Below are positions 7,660 through 15,892 of a stretch of 39,539 bases of DNA, one piece after another. A model generated the notes under the pieces. The model ran no database searches. It worked only from the letters and a program-made list of their open reading frames with translations, and was not told where the DNA came from. The stretch's first letter is position 1, and each line of letters opens with the position of its first letter. The position numbers and the translations under genes were made by a program. Origin of the DNA: an uncultured Paracoccaceae bacterium (GTDB taxonomy: Bacteria > Pseudomonadota > Alphaproteobacteria > Rhodobacterales > Rhodobacteraceae); NCBI GenBank assembly GCA_947503775.1, contig CANNFE010000018.1, forward strand, positions 1 through 39,539. The letters run 5' to 3'.

Positions 7660-8844
7660 ATGATTCCCGTGACACCACTTTCAACCGAGAGTCCTTCGGC
7701 GTTGGCGGGCGACATATCCGAGCGCCTTAATGCGGCGATCCGCGAGCACCTACTATCTGCGTTCGCTCCGGATAGTACAAAGACGCTCCGCGAGTTCTCT
7801 GCGCCAGAAGTGGCTGAACTCTTGGGTGTGTCCGGCCAGTTTATGCGCAAAGTTCACGCCGAAGGAACGGTTCCTGAGCCTCAAGAGAACCGGGGCGGCC
7901 GTCGCTACTATAAAGCTCAAGAACTTTGGGACGCACGACACGTTCTTGAGCAGTCTTCGAGAAAGGCAGGCAGATATGTGCCGCGCCGGTCTGAAAGCGA
8001 GCGCCTTCAGATCTGGCAGTTGATGAATTTCAAAGGCGGTAGCAGCAAGAGCACAACAACGATCCACCTCGCCCACTACTTCGCGCTTCGCGGATACCGT
8101 GTTCTCGCGGTAGATTTGGATCCACAAGGCTCGCTGACGTCGATGTGTGGCATTAGCCCGGAAATCGAGTTTGACGGCCTAACGGTGTATGATGCTATCC
8201 GCTACGACGATCCTGTGCAGATGAGTGAGGTAGTTGTTCGCACGTATTTCCCCGGTTTGTTTCTCGCACCATCGCGACTTCTTCTTTCGGAATTCGAAAC
8301 GGAGTCCGCGGTTCACTCCAGCCCCGACCAGCCGTTTTTTACCAGAATTCGAAACGCTGTCGCCCAGGTCGAAGACGACTTCGACCTTGTGCTGATGGAC
8401 AGTCCGCCTCAGCTCGGCTTTCTGACGATCGCTGGGATGGCGGCTGCAAGTTCGCTTATCGTGCCACTTACACCATCGATGCTCGATGTTTCGTCAACGG
8501 CGCAGTTCCTCGAGCTTGCGGGGGCGTATATGGAAGTCATTGAGGATGCCGGGGCCTCACTACAATATGACCACTTCAAGTTTCTGATCACACGCGACGA
8601 GCCGACGGATGTTCCCTCGCAGCAACTTACGTCTTTCATGAGAGCCCTTTTCCAAGATCGGGTCATGTCCGCAACTGCTCTCAAGAGCACGGCCATCAGC
8701 GATGCAACGATGCTGAAGCAATCGATCTACGAGGTGGTTCGGGCTGAGATGACTCGTTCAACTTACGATCGGGCAAAGGCATCGATGGACGCTGTTGGCC
8801 ATGAAGTAGAGCGCATGGTTCACGAGGCGTGGGGGAGAACTTAA
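7660..8844 (+). CDS. repA: RepA, plasmid partition ATPase (ParA family)
   Basis: This 394-residue ParA-type ATPase segregates the plasmid with RepB and parS and represses the operon. The N-terminal domain contains a helix-turn-helix (about 44-90, FSAPEVAELLGVSGQFMRKV), as in type Ia/RepA proteins. Deviant Walker A is at 125-132 (KGGSSKST), A' at 152-156 (DLDPQ) and Walker B around DLVLMDSPPQ. The length is normal for RepA. A parS-like site and two dyads lie upstream. The stop overlaps the repB start (TAATG). Confidence 0.95.
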   Translation: MIPVTPLSTESPSALAGDISERLNAAIREHLLSAFAPDSTKTLREFSAPEVAELLGVSGQFMRKVHAEGTVPEPQENRGGRRYYKAQELWDARHVLEQSSRKAGRYVPRRSESERLQIWQLMNFKGGSSKSTTTIHLAHYFALRGYRVLAVDLDPQGSLTSMCGISPEIEFDGLTVYDAIRYDDPVQMSEVVVRTYFPGLFLAPSRLLLSEFETESAVHSSPDQPFFTRIRNAVAQVEDDFDLVLMDSPPQLGFLTIAGMAAASSLIVPLTPSMLDVSSTAQFLELAGAYMEVIEDAGASLQYDHFKFLITRDEPTDVPSQQLTSFMRALFQDRVMSATALKSTAISDATMLKQSIYEVVRAEMTRSTYDRAKASMDAVGHEVERMVHEAWGRT

Positions 8845-9809
8845 TGGCTAGGAAGTCACTGCAGGAACTCTCTGGCATCGCGGACACGATCGCACGCTCT
8901 GGTGCGAAGCCGGGTGAGAAAGCGGCCCGCACAAGCGCGCCAGCACTTGGAGCGTTGCAGGGGTCTCTTGCATCTATTCGCGAGATCGATCCGCAGCTGA
9001 TTGACGACTGGGGTCCGACCGATCGGTTGGAGGAGTTTACATCTGTAAACCCTGAGGAGGATGCGGAGAGTTTTGAGTCGCTCAAGGAGAGTATCAAAAG
9101 CGGAGGTCAGCAGGTCCCGATCCTCGTACGTAGGTCCAAGACAGAGGGGCGCTACGAGGCGATCTTTGGTCGGCGGAGGCTGAGGGCTTGTCGGGAGCTC
9201 GGAATCAAGGTGCGGGCAAATGTCCAAGACTTGGACGATGCGACGGCGCTGCTCGCAAAGGGTCTGGAGAACGCTGCAAGGCGAAACCTGTCGTTTTATG
9301 AGAAAGCACGCTTCGCTGAGGCAATTCGCGAAGCTGGGCATGACACTGCCACAATCCGCCAAGTGCTCAACTTATCCAAGTCGGGCCTCTCTCATCTGAC
9401 CAAGGTTTCAGAGAACGTCCCAAGAAAAGTCGGTGATCAAATAGGTGCTGCGCCAAAGTCGGGGCGACCAAAATGGACAGTGCTGGCCGAACTCTTCGGC
9501 TCAGGCAAGCTCTCCGAGGGCCTCGCACTTAGGGTTTTGGCGAGTGCCGCGTCGCTGAGTTCCGATGAGCGAGTCGAGGCGCTCCTCAGGGGAGCGGCAA
9601 AACGCGGCACACGGCAATCGTCGGCTCAAAAGGAGGTCACGGCAATCGGCGGGGTGTCGATCAAATCCAGCCAATCCGCAGTGTCGCTCTCAGTGAAGAA
9701 GAACGGTACGCATGCGGCTTTCGCAGCTTGGTTAGATAGGAACCTCGAAGACATCATAAAGAGATCCTACGCGGAGTTCACTGAAATGAACTCGCAGGAT
9801 GAAAACTGA
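8844..9809 (+). CDS. repB: RepB, centromere-binding partition protein (ParB family)
   Basis: This 321-residue protein binds parS and stimulates RepA ATP hydrolysis. I place the start at the ATG at 8844, which overlaps the repA TAA and has GGGGGAG just upstream; an in-frame GTG at 8829 is possible. The ParB box is seen as GGQQVPILVRR and YEAIFGRRRLRACRELG, followed by a helix-turn-helix (IRQVLNLSKSGLSHLTKV). A parS-like palindrome (9035-9050) lies inside the gene itself, an arrangement found in some repABC plasmids. Confidence 0.93.
   Translation: MARKSLQELSGIADTIARSGAKPGEKAARTSAPALGALQGSLASIREIDPQLIDDWGPTDRLEEFTSVNPEEDAESFESLKESIKSGGQQVPILVRRSKTEGRYEAIFGRRRLRACRELGIKVRANVQDLDDATALLAKGLENAARRNLSFYEKARFAEAIREAGHDTATIRQVLNLSKSGLSHLTKVSENVPRKVGDQIGAAPKSGRPKWTVLAELFGSGKLSEGLALRVLASAASLSSDERVEALLRGAAKRGTRQSSAQKEVTAIGGVSIKSSQSAVSLSVKKNGTHAAFAAWLDRNLEDIIKRSYAEFTEMNSQDEN
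9035..9050. promoter_or_regulatory. parS-like site inside repB
   Basis: GTTTACATCTGTAAAC matches the 7497-7512 palindrome in 15 of 16 positions, with only the seventh base differing. It lies in the repB coding sequence. Confidence 0.8.
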
Positions 9810-9834
9810 GGACGAGCAGAAAGGAGGATGGCAG

Positions 9835-9900
9835 AAAAAGAAAACCCCCGAAACCGAGGCTTCGAGGGCTGCTGCGCAAAGCACAACTCTTAGATTTGAC
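9835..9900 (-). ncRNA. Probable counter-transcribed RNA (incompatibility RNA) of repC
   Basis: On the minus strand a promoter-like pair is present: TTGTTC (9930-9935) and TAGACT (9907-9912) with a 17-nt spacer. A transcript starting near 9900 would end at a hairpin (9845-9868, CCCTCGAA paired with TTCGGGGG) followed by a T-rich run (TTTTCTTTTT). The predicted size, about 65 nt, and the position between repB and repC match the ctRNA that limits RepC synthesis in repABC plasmids. Seen: the hairpin and hexamers. Inferred: the transcript. Confidence 0.65.
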
Positions 9901-9983
9901 ACCTAGAGTCTAGCAGCCACCGAATCACCGAACAAGAAAAATCGCTCCTGAGCGAACGGGATTTCTTTGCCTGCTGGCACGCT

Positions 9984-11351
9984 ATGGAACATTTTGACGA
10001 TGCTCCGAGAGGAGCGCCTGGGACTTCAGGTTCCCAGAACGGTATCTGTATGCCTGAGATGGGTCGGCCGACCGGATGGCGCAAGGTCAGTGCCAATCTT
10101 GCGGTGACCGAGCAGCTGGCCAAGACCGGCGAGCGGATCGCCGTGCCCAAGACGGAGGCTTTTGTCGCCGTGAAGCGCGTCGGGGCCTACATTGGGCTCA
10201 AGGCGACCGATTTGATGCTGCTCGATACGCTGGGGGCGTTCACACAGCTCCAGGACTGGGAGGAACGCCGCCGGCCGATCGTTTGGGCGTCGAACGCCTA
10301 TCTGATGGAGCAGACCGGCTTCTCGCTGTCCGCGCTCAAGCGCCATGCGCGGCGCCTGGCGGAGGTCGGGGTGATTGCGTTTAAGGATAGCCCCAACGGC
10401 AAACGGTGGGGGCACCGGAATCCTGACGGCCATATCATTGAGGCCTATGGGTTCGATCTGTCGCCAATGGCGGCCCGCGTTGACGAGTTCACTGAACTGT
10501 TCGAGCGCATCCAGGCCGAGCGCGCGCTGTGCCAGCGTCTGAAGCGGCAGATCACTGTGGCACGTCGTATGATCCGGGCACGCATCGAGGCGGCCCTTCA
10601 GAGCGCGTTGAGTGGCGCCTGGGCACGATATCTGGAGCGGTTCGAAGGGCTCCTGGCCAAGCTCCCCCGCGCCAATACGGGCTCCGAGACGCTCCAACAG
10701 GTGCTCGGTTGGTTTCAGGATCTCCAGCAGCGGGTCGAACGGGCCTATCTCACGGCCGTTCGTGCGGATGATCTTGTGGAGGAAACGGTAAATACAGACG
10801 CACAAATGATGAAGAAGACTCAAGAAATGGACCCCAAGGAGGTCAATCTCGAACCTCATATACTAACTACAAACCAACTCATTCCTGTAATTCGTAATTG
10901 CTCGGAAAATGAGCAAGCGGCGGGTGTGGTTTCCAACTCCCCAACGGTCAGGCCGGTTGAAAGGTCCGGATCGCAAGAGGTTGAGGGCGTTGAGAGCAAA
11001 AAGCCTCGGGGCGTGGCCGTGGATGTGCGTACCGTCATGCAAGCCTGTCCGGAATTCGCCTACTGGGCGCGGAACATGAGCGGCTATCTCCGGGATTGGG
11101 GCGATTTGTATCGGATCGCGGGCGACCTGAAGAAGATCATCGGGGTGTCAGACCATGCCTGGCTGGCAGCGCAGGAGGTCATGGGCAAGCAGGTGGCCGC
11201 GGCCGCCATGGCGCTCGTCTTCGACAAGCATGCCAAGGGTGAAATCGTGTCCGCCGGCGGCTATCTGCGCGGCATGACCGAAAAGGCCGGGGCAGGGGAG
11301 CTGCATCTCGAGCGGAGCTTCTATGGCCGGTTGAGCGGGCAGGCAGCGTGA
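9984..11351 (+). CDS. repC: RepC, plasmid replication initiator
   Basis: This 455-residue RepC initiates replication at an origin located inside its own gene. The N-terminal domain has winged-helix character (about 55-150, for example WASNAYLMEQTGFSLSALKRHARRL). The middle is helical, and the conserved RepC C-terminal segment is visible (AAAAMALVFDKHAKGEI, GGYLRGMTEKAGAGELHL). The start chosen is the ATG at 9984. An in-frame ATG at 10050 (MPEMGRPTGWRKV) is a reasonable alternative. The AT-rich stretch at 10780-10930, unlike the rest of the gene, is the expected oriV. Confidence 0.92.
   Translation: MEHFDDAPRGAPGTSGSQNGICMPEMGRPTGWRKVSANLAVTEQLAKTGERIAVPKTEAFVAVKRVGAYIGLKATDLMLLDTLGAFTQLQDWEERRRPIVWASNAYLMEQTGFSLSALKRHARRLAEVGVIAFKDSPNGKRWGHRNPDGHIIEAYGFDLSPMAARVDEFTELFERIQAERALCQRLKRQITVARRMIRARIEAALQSALSGAWARYLERFEGLLAKLPRANTGSETLQQVLGWFQDLQQRVERAYLTAVRADDLVEETVNTDAQMMKKTQEMDPKEVNLEPHILTTNQLIPVIRNCSENEQAAGVVSNSPTVRPVERSGSQEVEGVESKKPRGVAVDVRTVMQACPEFAYWARNMSGYLRDWGDLYRIAGDLKKIIGVSDHAWLAAQEVMGKQVAAAAMALVFDKHAKGEIVSAGGYLRGMTEKAGAGELHLERSFYGRLSGQAA
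10780..10930. other. Candidate oriV inside repC
   Basis: A clearly AT-richer segment within an otherwise GC-rich gene. It includes the 14-mer ATTCCTGTAATTCG (10881-10894), which recurs in the second repC (37254-37267) in a different reading frame. repABC replicons have their origin in the AT-rich part of repC, so this is the expected location. Confidence 0.6.
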
Positions 11352-11529
11352 TGCGGCCCCTGAAGGCAGGCCAGTCTCTGCGATACCTCGATCAGAGACT
11401 CGACATCCGAATATCCAGAATGGCGGGCCATTTGGATCGTGCTCAAGATGGCGCGTGGCGGTCTATTCTTGTGATATGCCACGCCTTGGCCTATATCTGT
11501 AATAGATCACATGCTTATGGAGGCTCCAG

Positions 11530-11760
11530 ATGACAGCGACAGCCAAGCTTTTCCTGAACGGACGCAGTCAGGCCGTGCGGATCCCGAAGGACTTTGCCTT
11601 CGAGGGGATTGACGAGGTGATGGTTCGCAAGGTTGGCGACAAGCTGATCCTAGAGCCGATCCGGAAGTCTTGGACGAGCTTCGCGGAGGAAGAGGTCGCC
11701 GGGCCGGACTTCATGGCGGAGCGTACCCAACTGCTGGATCTGGAAAGGGTCAAGTTCTGA
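11530..11760 (+). CDS. vapB: VapB antitoxin
   Basis: This 76-residue protein has a SpoVT/AbrB-type DNA-binding N-terminus (AKLFLNGRSQAVRIPKDFAFEG) and a toxin-wrapping C-terminal tail. It is typical of VapB antitoxins that neutralise VapC and repress the operon. A GGAG-type ribosome binding site precedes the ATG. The toxin follows directly. The pair presumably stabilises the plasmid post-segregationally. Confidence 0.92.
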   Translation: MTATAKLFLNGRSQAVRIPKDFAFEGIDEVMVRKVGDKLILEPIRKSWTSFAEEEVAGPDFMAERTQLLDLERVKF

Positions 11761-11768
11761 CCCTGTAC

Positions 11769-12173
11769 ATGCTCGACACCGATACCTGCAGCTTCCTGAT
11801 GCGGGAGCATGACATCTCAGTTCTTCAGTCCATGCAGGCGAAAGTCGAGGCCGGGGACGACATCTGCATCTCGGTCATCACCTATTCCGAGTTGCGTCTG
11901 GGGGCTGCGCGGTCGCAGGCCCGCCAGAGATACGACCGTTTGATCGATGCGTTGTCGGAGAGACTAGACTTTATCGCGGACTGGTCGACGAAAGAGGCCG
12001 ATGTTTTCGCGGAGTTGCAGTCGCAACTGCTGGGGCAGGGGACGCCGATCGGACCCAACGATGCCATGATCGCCGCCCATGCACTGTCACTGGACGCGAC
12101 GTTGGTTACCAATAACACGCGGCATTTCTCGAGGGTGGAGCGTCTGAAGCTGGACAATTGGGTGTCTCAATAG
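11769..12173 (+). CDS. vapC: VapC toxin, PIN-domain ribonuclease
   Basis: This 134-residue PIN-domain endoribonuclease carries the expected acidic metal-binding residues: D3/D5 (MLDTDTC), E41 (SELRLGA), D98 (PNDAMIAAHAL) and the N-N pair around 115 (TLVTNNTRHF). VapC proteins typically cleave initiator tRNA or rRNA. The ATG at 11769 follows the vapB stop by 8 bp. The frame is open further upstream inside vapB, so a non-ATG start at 11757 cannot be excluded. It appears intact. Confidence 0.93.
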   Translation: MLDTDTCSFLMREHDISVLQSMQAKVEAGDDICISVITYSELRLGAARSQARQRYDRLIDALSERLDFIADWSTKEADVFAELQSQLLGQGTPIGPNDAMIAAHALSLDATLVTNNTRHFSRVERLKLDNWVSQ

Positions 12174-12219
12174 GCCCAGTCCGCCCCGTACGCACCATCC
12201 TGGAATGTCCGTATGGTCC

Positions 12220-13359
12220 TCAGAGCCCCACGGCTTTGGTCAGATTGACCTTGAACCGGTCCCGACGGCGCTGATAGCGGCGGGTCATCTCGGCTGAGGC
12301 GTGGCCAAGCTGTTTCTGGACGTGGCGCTCATCGACTTCGGCGGAACTGGCGAGCCCGGCGCGCAGAGAATGCCCCGAGAAGAGCGCGAGACGGTCTGCT
12401 TCTGGCAGGTCGGCGCGAATCCCGCTCTTCAGCACGGTGGTCTTGATGAGGCGGGCGACGTGTTTGTCGGAGAGACGTGCGTCGAACGCGCGTTTGCCGT
12501 CTCGCGACGTGCGCACGAAGACGGGGCCGAAGTCGATCTTGGCGAAGTGCAGCCACTCTTCGAGCGCGTGGACGGGGCAGGTCGCCTCGGACGATCCGCG
12601 GCCGATTTCGACCTCGCGCCAGCCGGTCTTTGCGTTGAGTGTCAGCACCGCGCCGTCTTCGAGGATGTCGGTCCATCCGCCGCTGTCGGGCGTATCATCT
12701 TTGCCGACGTCGAGGCTGACGATCTCTGAGCGGCGTAGCCCACCAGCGTAGCCGAGCAGCAGAATGGTGCGATCGCGCAGACCCCGAAGGTCAAAGGGGA
12801 GGGTGGCCACCAAGGCGAGGATATCCTCCGGGAGGATCGCTTCCTTCTGAACCGGCGGGCGCGCATGCTGACGTTTGATCCCGGCCAGGACGGTTGCGAT
12901 GTGCCGGTTCTTTCGATCGAGCGGAAAGCCACGCTGCGCGGCATTCCAGGCGAGGCCAGAGAGCCTGCGTTCGATCGTGGACACCGAAAGGGCAGGGGAG
13001 GAGCCTTCGCTTGAGGCGAGGTCGGCGAGATACAATCCGATGAACTCGGGCGAGGGTGGTAACGGCTCTGATCCACGCATCCGGCACCAGCGCGCAAAGT
13101 GTGCCCAGTCGGCCTTGTAAGCTTTCAGAGTGTTTTCGGACGCAGCACTTCGCGCGTAGTCCTTCGCGGTCTCGACCAGACTATCGAGCGACCCCGATCC
13201 CGCCACATGGGCGGGCAGGATGATCTCCCCGCTCGATTGCGCGTCGCCCCCCTCGAGCTGAGCCTCGGTCGTCGCCTCCTGGGACGCTGAGCTCGAAATC
13301 TCGGCCTCGGGCGCACCGGTATCGCTGTTTTTCGGACCGCTATTTGTGAGATTGCGCAT
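12220..13359 (-). CDS. Tyrosine recombinase/integrase
   Basis: This 379-residue protein has a disordered Ser/Glu-rich N-terminus (about 1-50), a SAM-like core-binding domain (about 58-160) and a catalytic domain with a full tyrosine-recombinase set: R209 (GGLRRSE), K244 (NAKTG), H330-x-x-R333 (GHSLR), H353 (LGHAS) and Y362 (RRYQRR). All catalytic residues are present. Roles could include resolving plasmid multimers (XerC/D-like) or integrating mobile DNA. It is divergent from the DUF1403 gene with a dyad-rich 126-bp gap. Confidence 0.9.
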   Translation of the reverse strand: MRNLTNSGPKNSDTGAPEAEISSSASQEATTEAQLEGGDAQSSGEIILPAHVAGSGSLDSLVETAKDYARSAASENTLKAYKADWAHFARWCRMRGSEPLPPSPEFIGLYLADLASSEGSSPALSVSTIERRLSGLAWNAAQRGFPLDRKNRHIATVLAGIKRQHARPPVQKEAILPEDILALVATLPFDLRGLRDRTILLLGYAGGLRRSEIVSLDVGKDDTPDSGGWTDILEDGAVLTLNAKTGWREVEIGRGSSEATCPVHALEEWLHFAKIDFGPVFVRTSRDGKRAFDARLSDKHVARLIKTTVLKSGIRADLPEADRLALFSGHSLRAGLASSAEVDERHVQKQLGHASAEMTRRYQRRRDRFKVNLTKAVGL

Positions 13360-13382
13360 GTTTCAAAGCATACCATTCTTGC

Positions 13383-13446
13383 GTCCGATAATGCAAACTT
13401 ATTGGACATAAAGAAGAACTGCAGAGTGGGGCGGTTTTTGCATTAT
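13383..13446. promoter_or_regulatory. Dyad cluster between recombinase and DUF1403 genes
   Basis: GTCCGATAA (13383-13391), a 7-nt centre and TTATTGGAC (13399-13407) form a 9-7-9 near-perfect dyad. Overlapping it, ATAATGCAAA (13388-13397) recurs inverted as TTTGCATTAT at 13437-13446. The layout fits either an operator for the divergent genes or a recombinase core site with two arms and a short central region. Confidence 0.45.
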
Positions 13447-13485
13447 TTTGTGGTCGAAAGCGCCGCCGTAAGATAGTCTTGTGGC

Positions 13486-14412
13486 ATGACCTATGCCCGC
13501 CATGACCTCGCCGACGATCTGAACACGCTACCCCGAATGCCGTCCTGGGTCACCTCAGCACGACCGGAAACCCCTGAAGATGTGGCGTTTTTGTCAGGCG
13601 CCGCGCTTAGCCATCTGCATCTTGTGTTGAGCTGTGAGGGCGTCCCCCAGAGCTTGCTCCGGGCGCGGTTGGCGTTGCGCGCGGCGGAGGTGTGTATGAC
13701 ATACCAGGGACGTCCGGAACGAGCCGGCGACATGCGCGATGCCGTGGCGTTCCTGCAGCCCGGTGACAACCCGGGCCCTGCCGGTGAAGTTTACCTATCC
13801 TGGCGACGGGCGGTTGAGCGGCCTGTCTCAGTCAACGCACTTCACCGCGCGCTACCTGATCTTGAGCCGGATCAGATCGCTATGTGGCTGGACGGGTACG
13901 ACCCATGCGATGGGGGCGACCCGCGCGGCGCGGGGCAGGGGGCTCCGGTCGGGCGTGCAGCAGCTGTGCTGCAGGCGGTTCTCGCGGATCGACCGCGGGA
14001 CTCCACTACGGCGTTGATCCTAGCCGACGCGGCTTTGGCGCAGGCGCTCGGTTGGAGCCAAGTCGTGCCGCTGCTGGCGATCGGACTAAAGCGCTCCGAT
14101 CCGCGGAAAAGGGATGAAGAGCTGCGCCTGGCCTGTCACCGGGCTCTTGTCGATGCTGTGCAGGAAGCGTCACAATTGGCCTCCGACCTGACCTGGCGTA
14201 TGGCGCGTTTGCAGGAGGTCGGCCCGAAGCTGCGGGCGCAGGGATCTGACACTGCGGTGGCCCTGTTCCTATCCCAGGATGCCCTGCCGCCGACGGCGCT
14301 CACCTCGTTACGTTCTGATCGGGCGGCACGGCGGTTTTGTGACCGTCTGGTGGACCTCGGCGCAGCGCGCGAGCTAACCGGGCGTGACACCTTCCGGCTT
14401 TACGGCGTGTAA
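13486..14412 (+). CDS. DUF1403-family protein
   Basis: This 308-residue, mostly helical protein resembles the DUF1403 family of alphaproteobacterial plasmids (PSWVTSARPETPEDVAFLSG, LLRARLALRAAEVCM, ending in a compact domain RAARRFCDRLVDLG). No catalytic motif is visible and the molecular function is unknown. It is immediately followed, with a 2-bp gap, by an ScpB-like gene, so the two are probably translated together. That context suggests a role in plasmid or chromosome organisation. Because no ScpA is present, it may take the kleisin place, which is inference only. It is divergent from the recombinase. Confidence 0.72.
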   Translation: MTYARHDLADDLNTLPRMPSWVTSARPETPEDVAFLSGAALSHLHLVLSCEGVPQSLLRARLALRAAEVCMTYQGRPERAGDMRDAVAFLQPGDNPGPAGEVYLSWRRAVERPVSVNALHRALPDLEPDQIAMWLDGYDPCDGGDPRGAGQGAPVGRAAAVLQAVLADRPRDSTTALILADAALAQALGWSQVVPLLAIGLKRSDPRKRDEELRLACHRALVDAVQEASQLASDLTWRMARLQEVGPKLRAQGSDTAVALFLSQDALPPTALTSLRSDRAARRFCDRLVDLGAARELTGRDTFRLYGV

Positions 14413-14414
14413 AG

Positions 14415-15008
14415 ATGGCAAGAGACAAGGCCGCGCCCGAACTGGACCGAGACCTGGAAGACTTGCCACCCGATCTACGCTGGCGCGAATGGATGCGCCG
14501 GATCGAAGCTGTGCTGTTCGTCAGCGCGTCTCCAGTGCTGCGCGCAGACCTCGCCCGCGTTGTGGGGCAGGGGGTCTCGGTCGATCTGTTGATCGAGGAT
14601 CTCATGGCAGACCTCGAAGGTCGGTCATTCGAAATCGCCAAGGCTTCTGACGGCTGGATGCTGCGCACGCGGCCTGCTTATGCAACGGCGATCAAAGCAG
14701 CTGCGGATCTAGGTGACCAGGATCTTAATCTGCGCGACTACGACGTCGCTGTGCTGGCTGCGATTGCTTACCACCAGCCGATCACCCGGGAAGGGCTGAA
14801 GGACATCTTCGGCAAGGAGATCAGCCGCGATCTCATTGGCCGCTTGCATTCCCGCGGTCTCATCGGGACTGGCCCGCGGTCGCCGCGACGCGGCGCACCC
14901 TACACCTATGTCACGACCGAACAGTTCCTGGCCGCCTTCGATTTGGAGTCACTCCAGGACCTGCCGGACCGGGAGCAGATGCAAGACGCTGGACTGGCCG
15001 AAGGATGA
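14415..15008 (+). CDS. ScpB-like condensin accessory protein
   Basis: This 197-residue protein has two winged-helix domains of the ScpB type: about 28-100 (RRIEAVLFVSASPVLRADLARVVG) and about 105-180 (YDVAVLAAIAYHQPITREGLKDIFG, LIGRLHSRGLIGTGPRSPRRGAP). ScpB dimerises and binds ScpA in the SMC complex that compacts and segregates chromosomes. There is no scpA or smc nearby. It is coupled to the DUF1403 gene (ATG 2 bp after its stop). The family assignment is solid; the plasmid-specific role is unknown. Confidence 0.85.
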   Translation: MARDKAAPELDRDLEDLPPDLRWREWMRRIEAVLFVSASPVLRADLARVVGQGVSVDLLIEDLMADLEGRSFEIAKASDGWMLRTRPAYATAIKAAADLGDQDLNLRDYDVAVLAAIAYHQPITREGLKDIFGKEISRDLIGRLHSRGLIGTGPRSPRRGAPYTYVTTEQFLAAFDLESLQDLPDREQMQDAGLAEG

Positions 15009-15100
15009 CGATCGCGCGGCGATGCTACGCGCTCTATCGCTCGAGTTTTATTGGTCTAAGACCAAAAGTTACAGTGAAAATACGTGGTCCCATCCGCCAG

Positions 15101-15892
15101 CTAGCTCGCCGCGCGCTTTGCAAGATACGTGCAGATCGCACAGGCAACACTGACAATCAGTTCTGCCTCGGCCGTATCGACCTGCTGCCCTTCCATGCCA
15201 TGACGGGCGTTGTTGGACGCATAGCCCCATAGTTTCTCGGCTGCGGTGTCGAGCGGCTTTGGAAGATCGAGGCGCCTGGTAAGCGCGCCGAATGTAGAAG
15301 AGTCACCCATGACATCGCGCGCCGTCGCTTCCATGGCTGCGCAGGCATGCTGGATCGCTCCGGTCACGTCAGGATCCGGCCTGCGCGAAATGTCCCGCAG
15401 CGCTTCGTGAATTTCACGGGCGGCGGCGGTGCGCCCTGATTGCTCGAGAACTTCAACTGCCTCTTGCGTCGCGCCGGAAAAGGCTTCGGACCCGCGATAG
15501 ACGATCTGGCCGCCGTCCATCTGCCAGCCGACGCCCTGCTCCCGAAAATACTGGTTTATCTTGTGCTCGAAGGCATTCGCACCATCACCAAACCCATGCC
15601 GAAGTGATCGATGGAACGCCTCGGCGATGTCATAGACCTTGTGCCATGGGCAATCTTGAATATGCCATTGGACCTCTTCCCAGATGTTCGGGTAGTCCGA
15701 CCAGTTGTTGGGATCGGGCGGTTCGCGGAGCACCTGGCAAATGGTTTCGCGCATGGATTTCGGCCCAAGACCGGCCTCCTTGGCAATCGCCAGCACCGCA
15801 AAGCGCAGGCCATCCGGTGCGTCCTCGCGAATGGTGATCTCTGCATCAGCGCCGCGATAGCCGTAACGATCCGAAAAGTTTTCTGCCATCAC
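15101..15892 (-). CDS. AbiJ-type (abortive-infection-like) protein
   Basis: This 263-residue protein starts FSDRYGYR and continues with an IWEEVQWHIQDCPWHKVYDIAE segment, resembling the N-terminal domain class found in AbiJ and related phage-defence proteins (AbiJ_NTD4). The C-terminal half is helical (AIQHACAAMEATARDVMG, WGYASNNARHGMEG, with R-H and N residues of a possible active site). The ATG overlaps the stop of the upstream Fic gene (15889-15892, ATGA), so the two are translationally coupled. A toxin or defence role is inferred from family resemblance and coupling. Confidence 0.65.
   Translation of the reverse strand: MMAENFSDRYGYRGADAEITIREDAPDGLRFAVLAIAKEAGLGPKSMRETICQVLREPPDPNNWSDYPNIWEEVQWHIQDCPWHKVYDIAEAFHRSLRHGFGDGANAFEHKINQYFREQGVGWQMDGGQIVYRGSEAFSGATQEAVEVLEQSGRTAAAREIHEALRDISRRPDPDVTGAIQHACAAMEATARDVMGDSSTFGALTRRLDLPKPLDTAAEKLWGYASNNARHGMEGQQVDTAEAELIVSVACAICTYLAKRAAS

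Noticed and set aside
11348-11533. 61-codon ORF starting at the repC stop
   Set aside because: No family resemblance and a weak composition. It overlaps the likely vapBC promoter region, so it is probably fortuitous.
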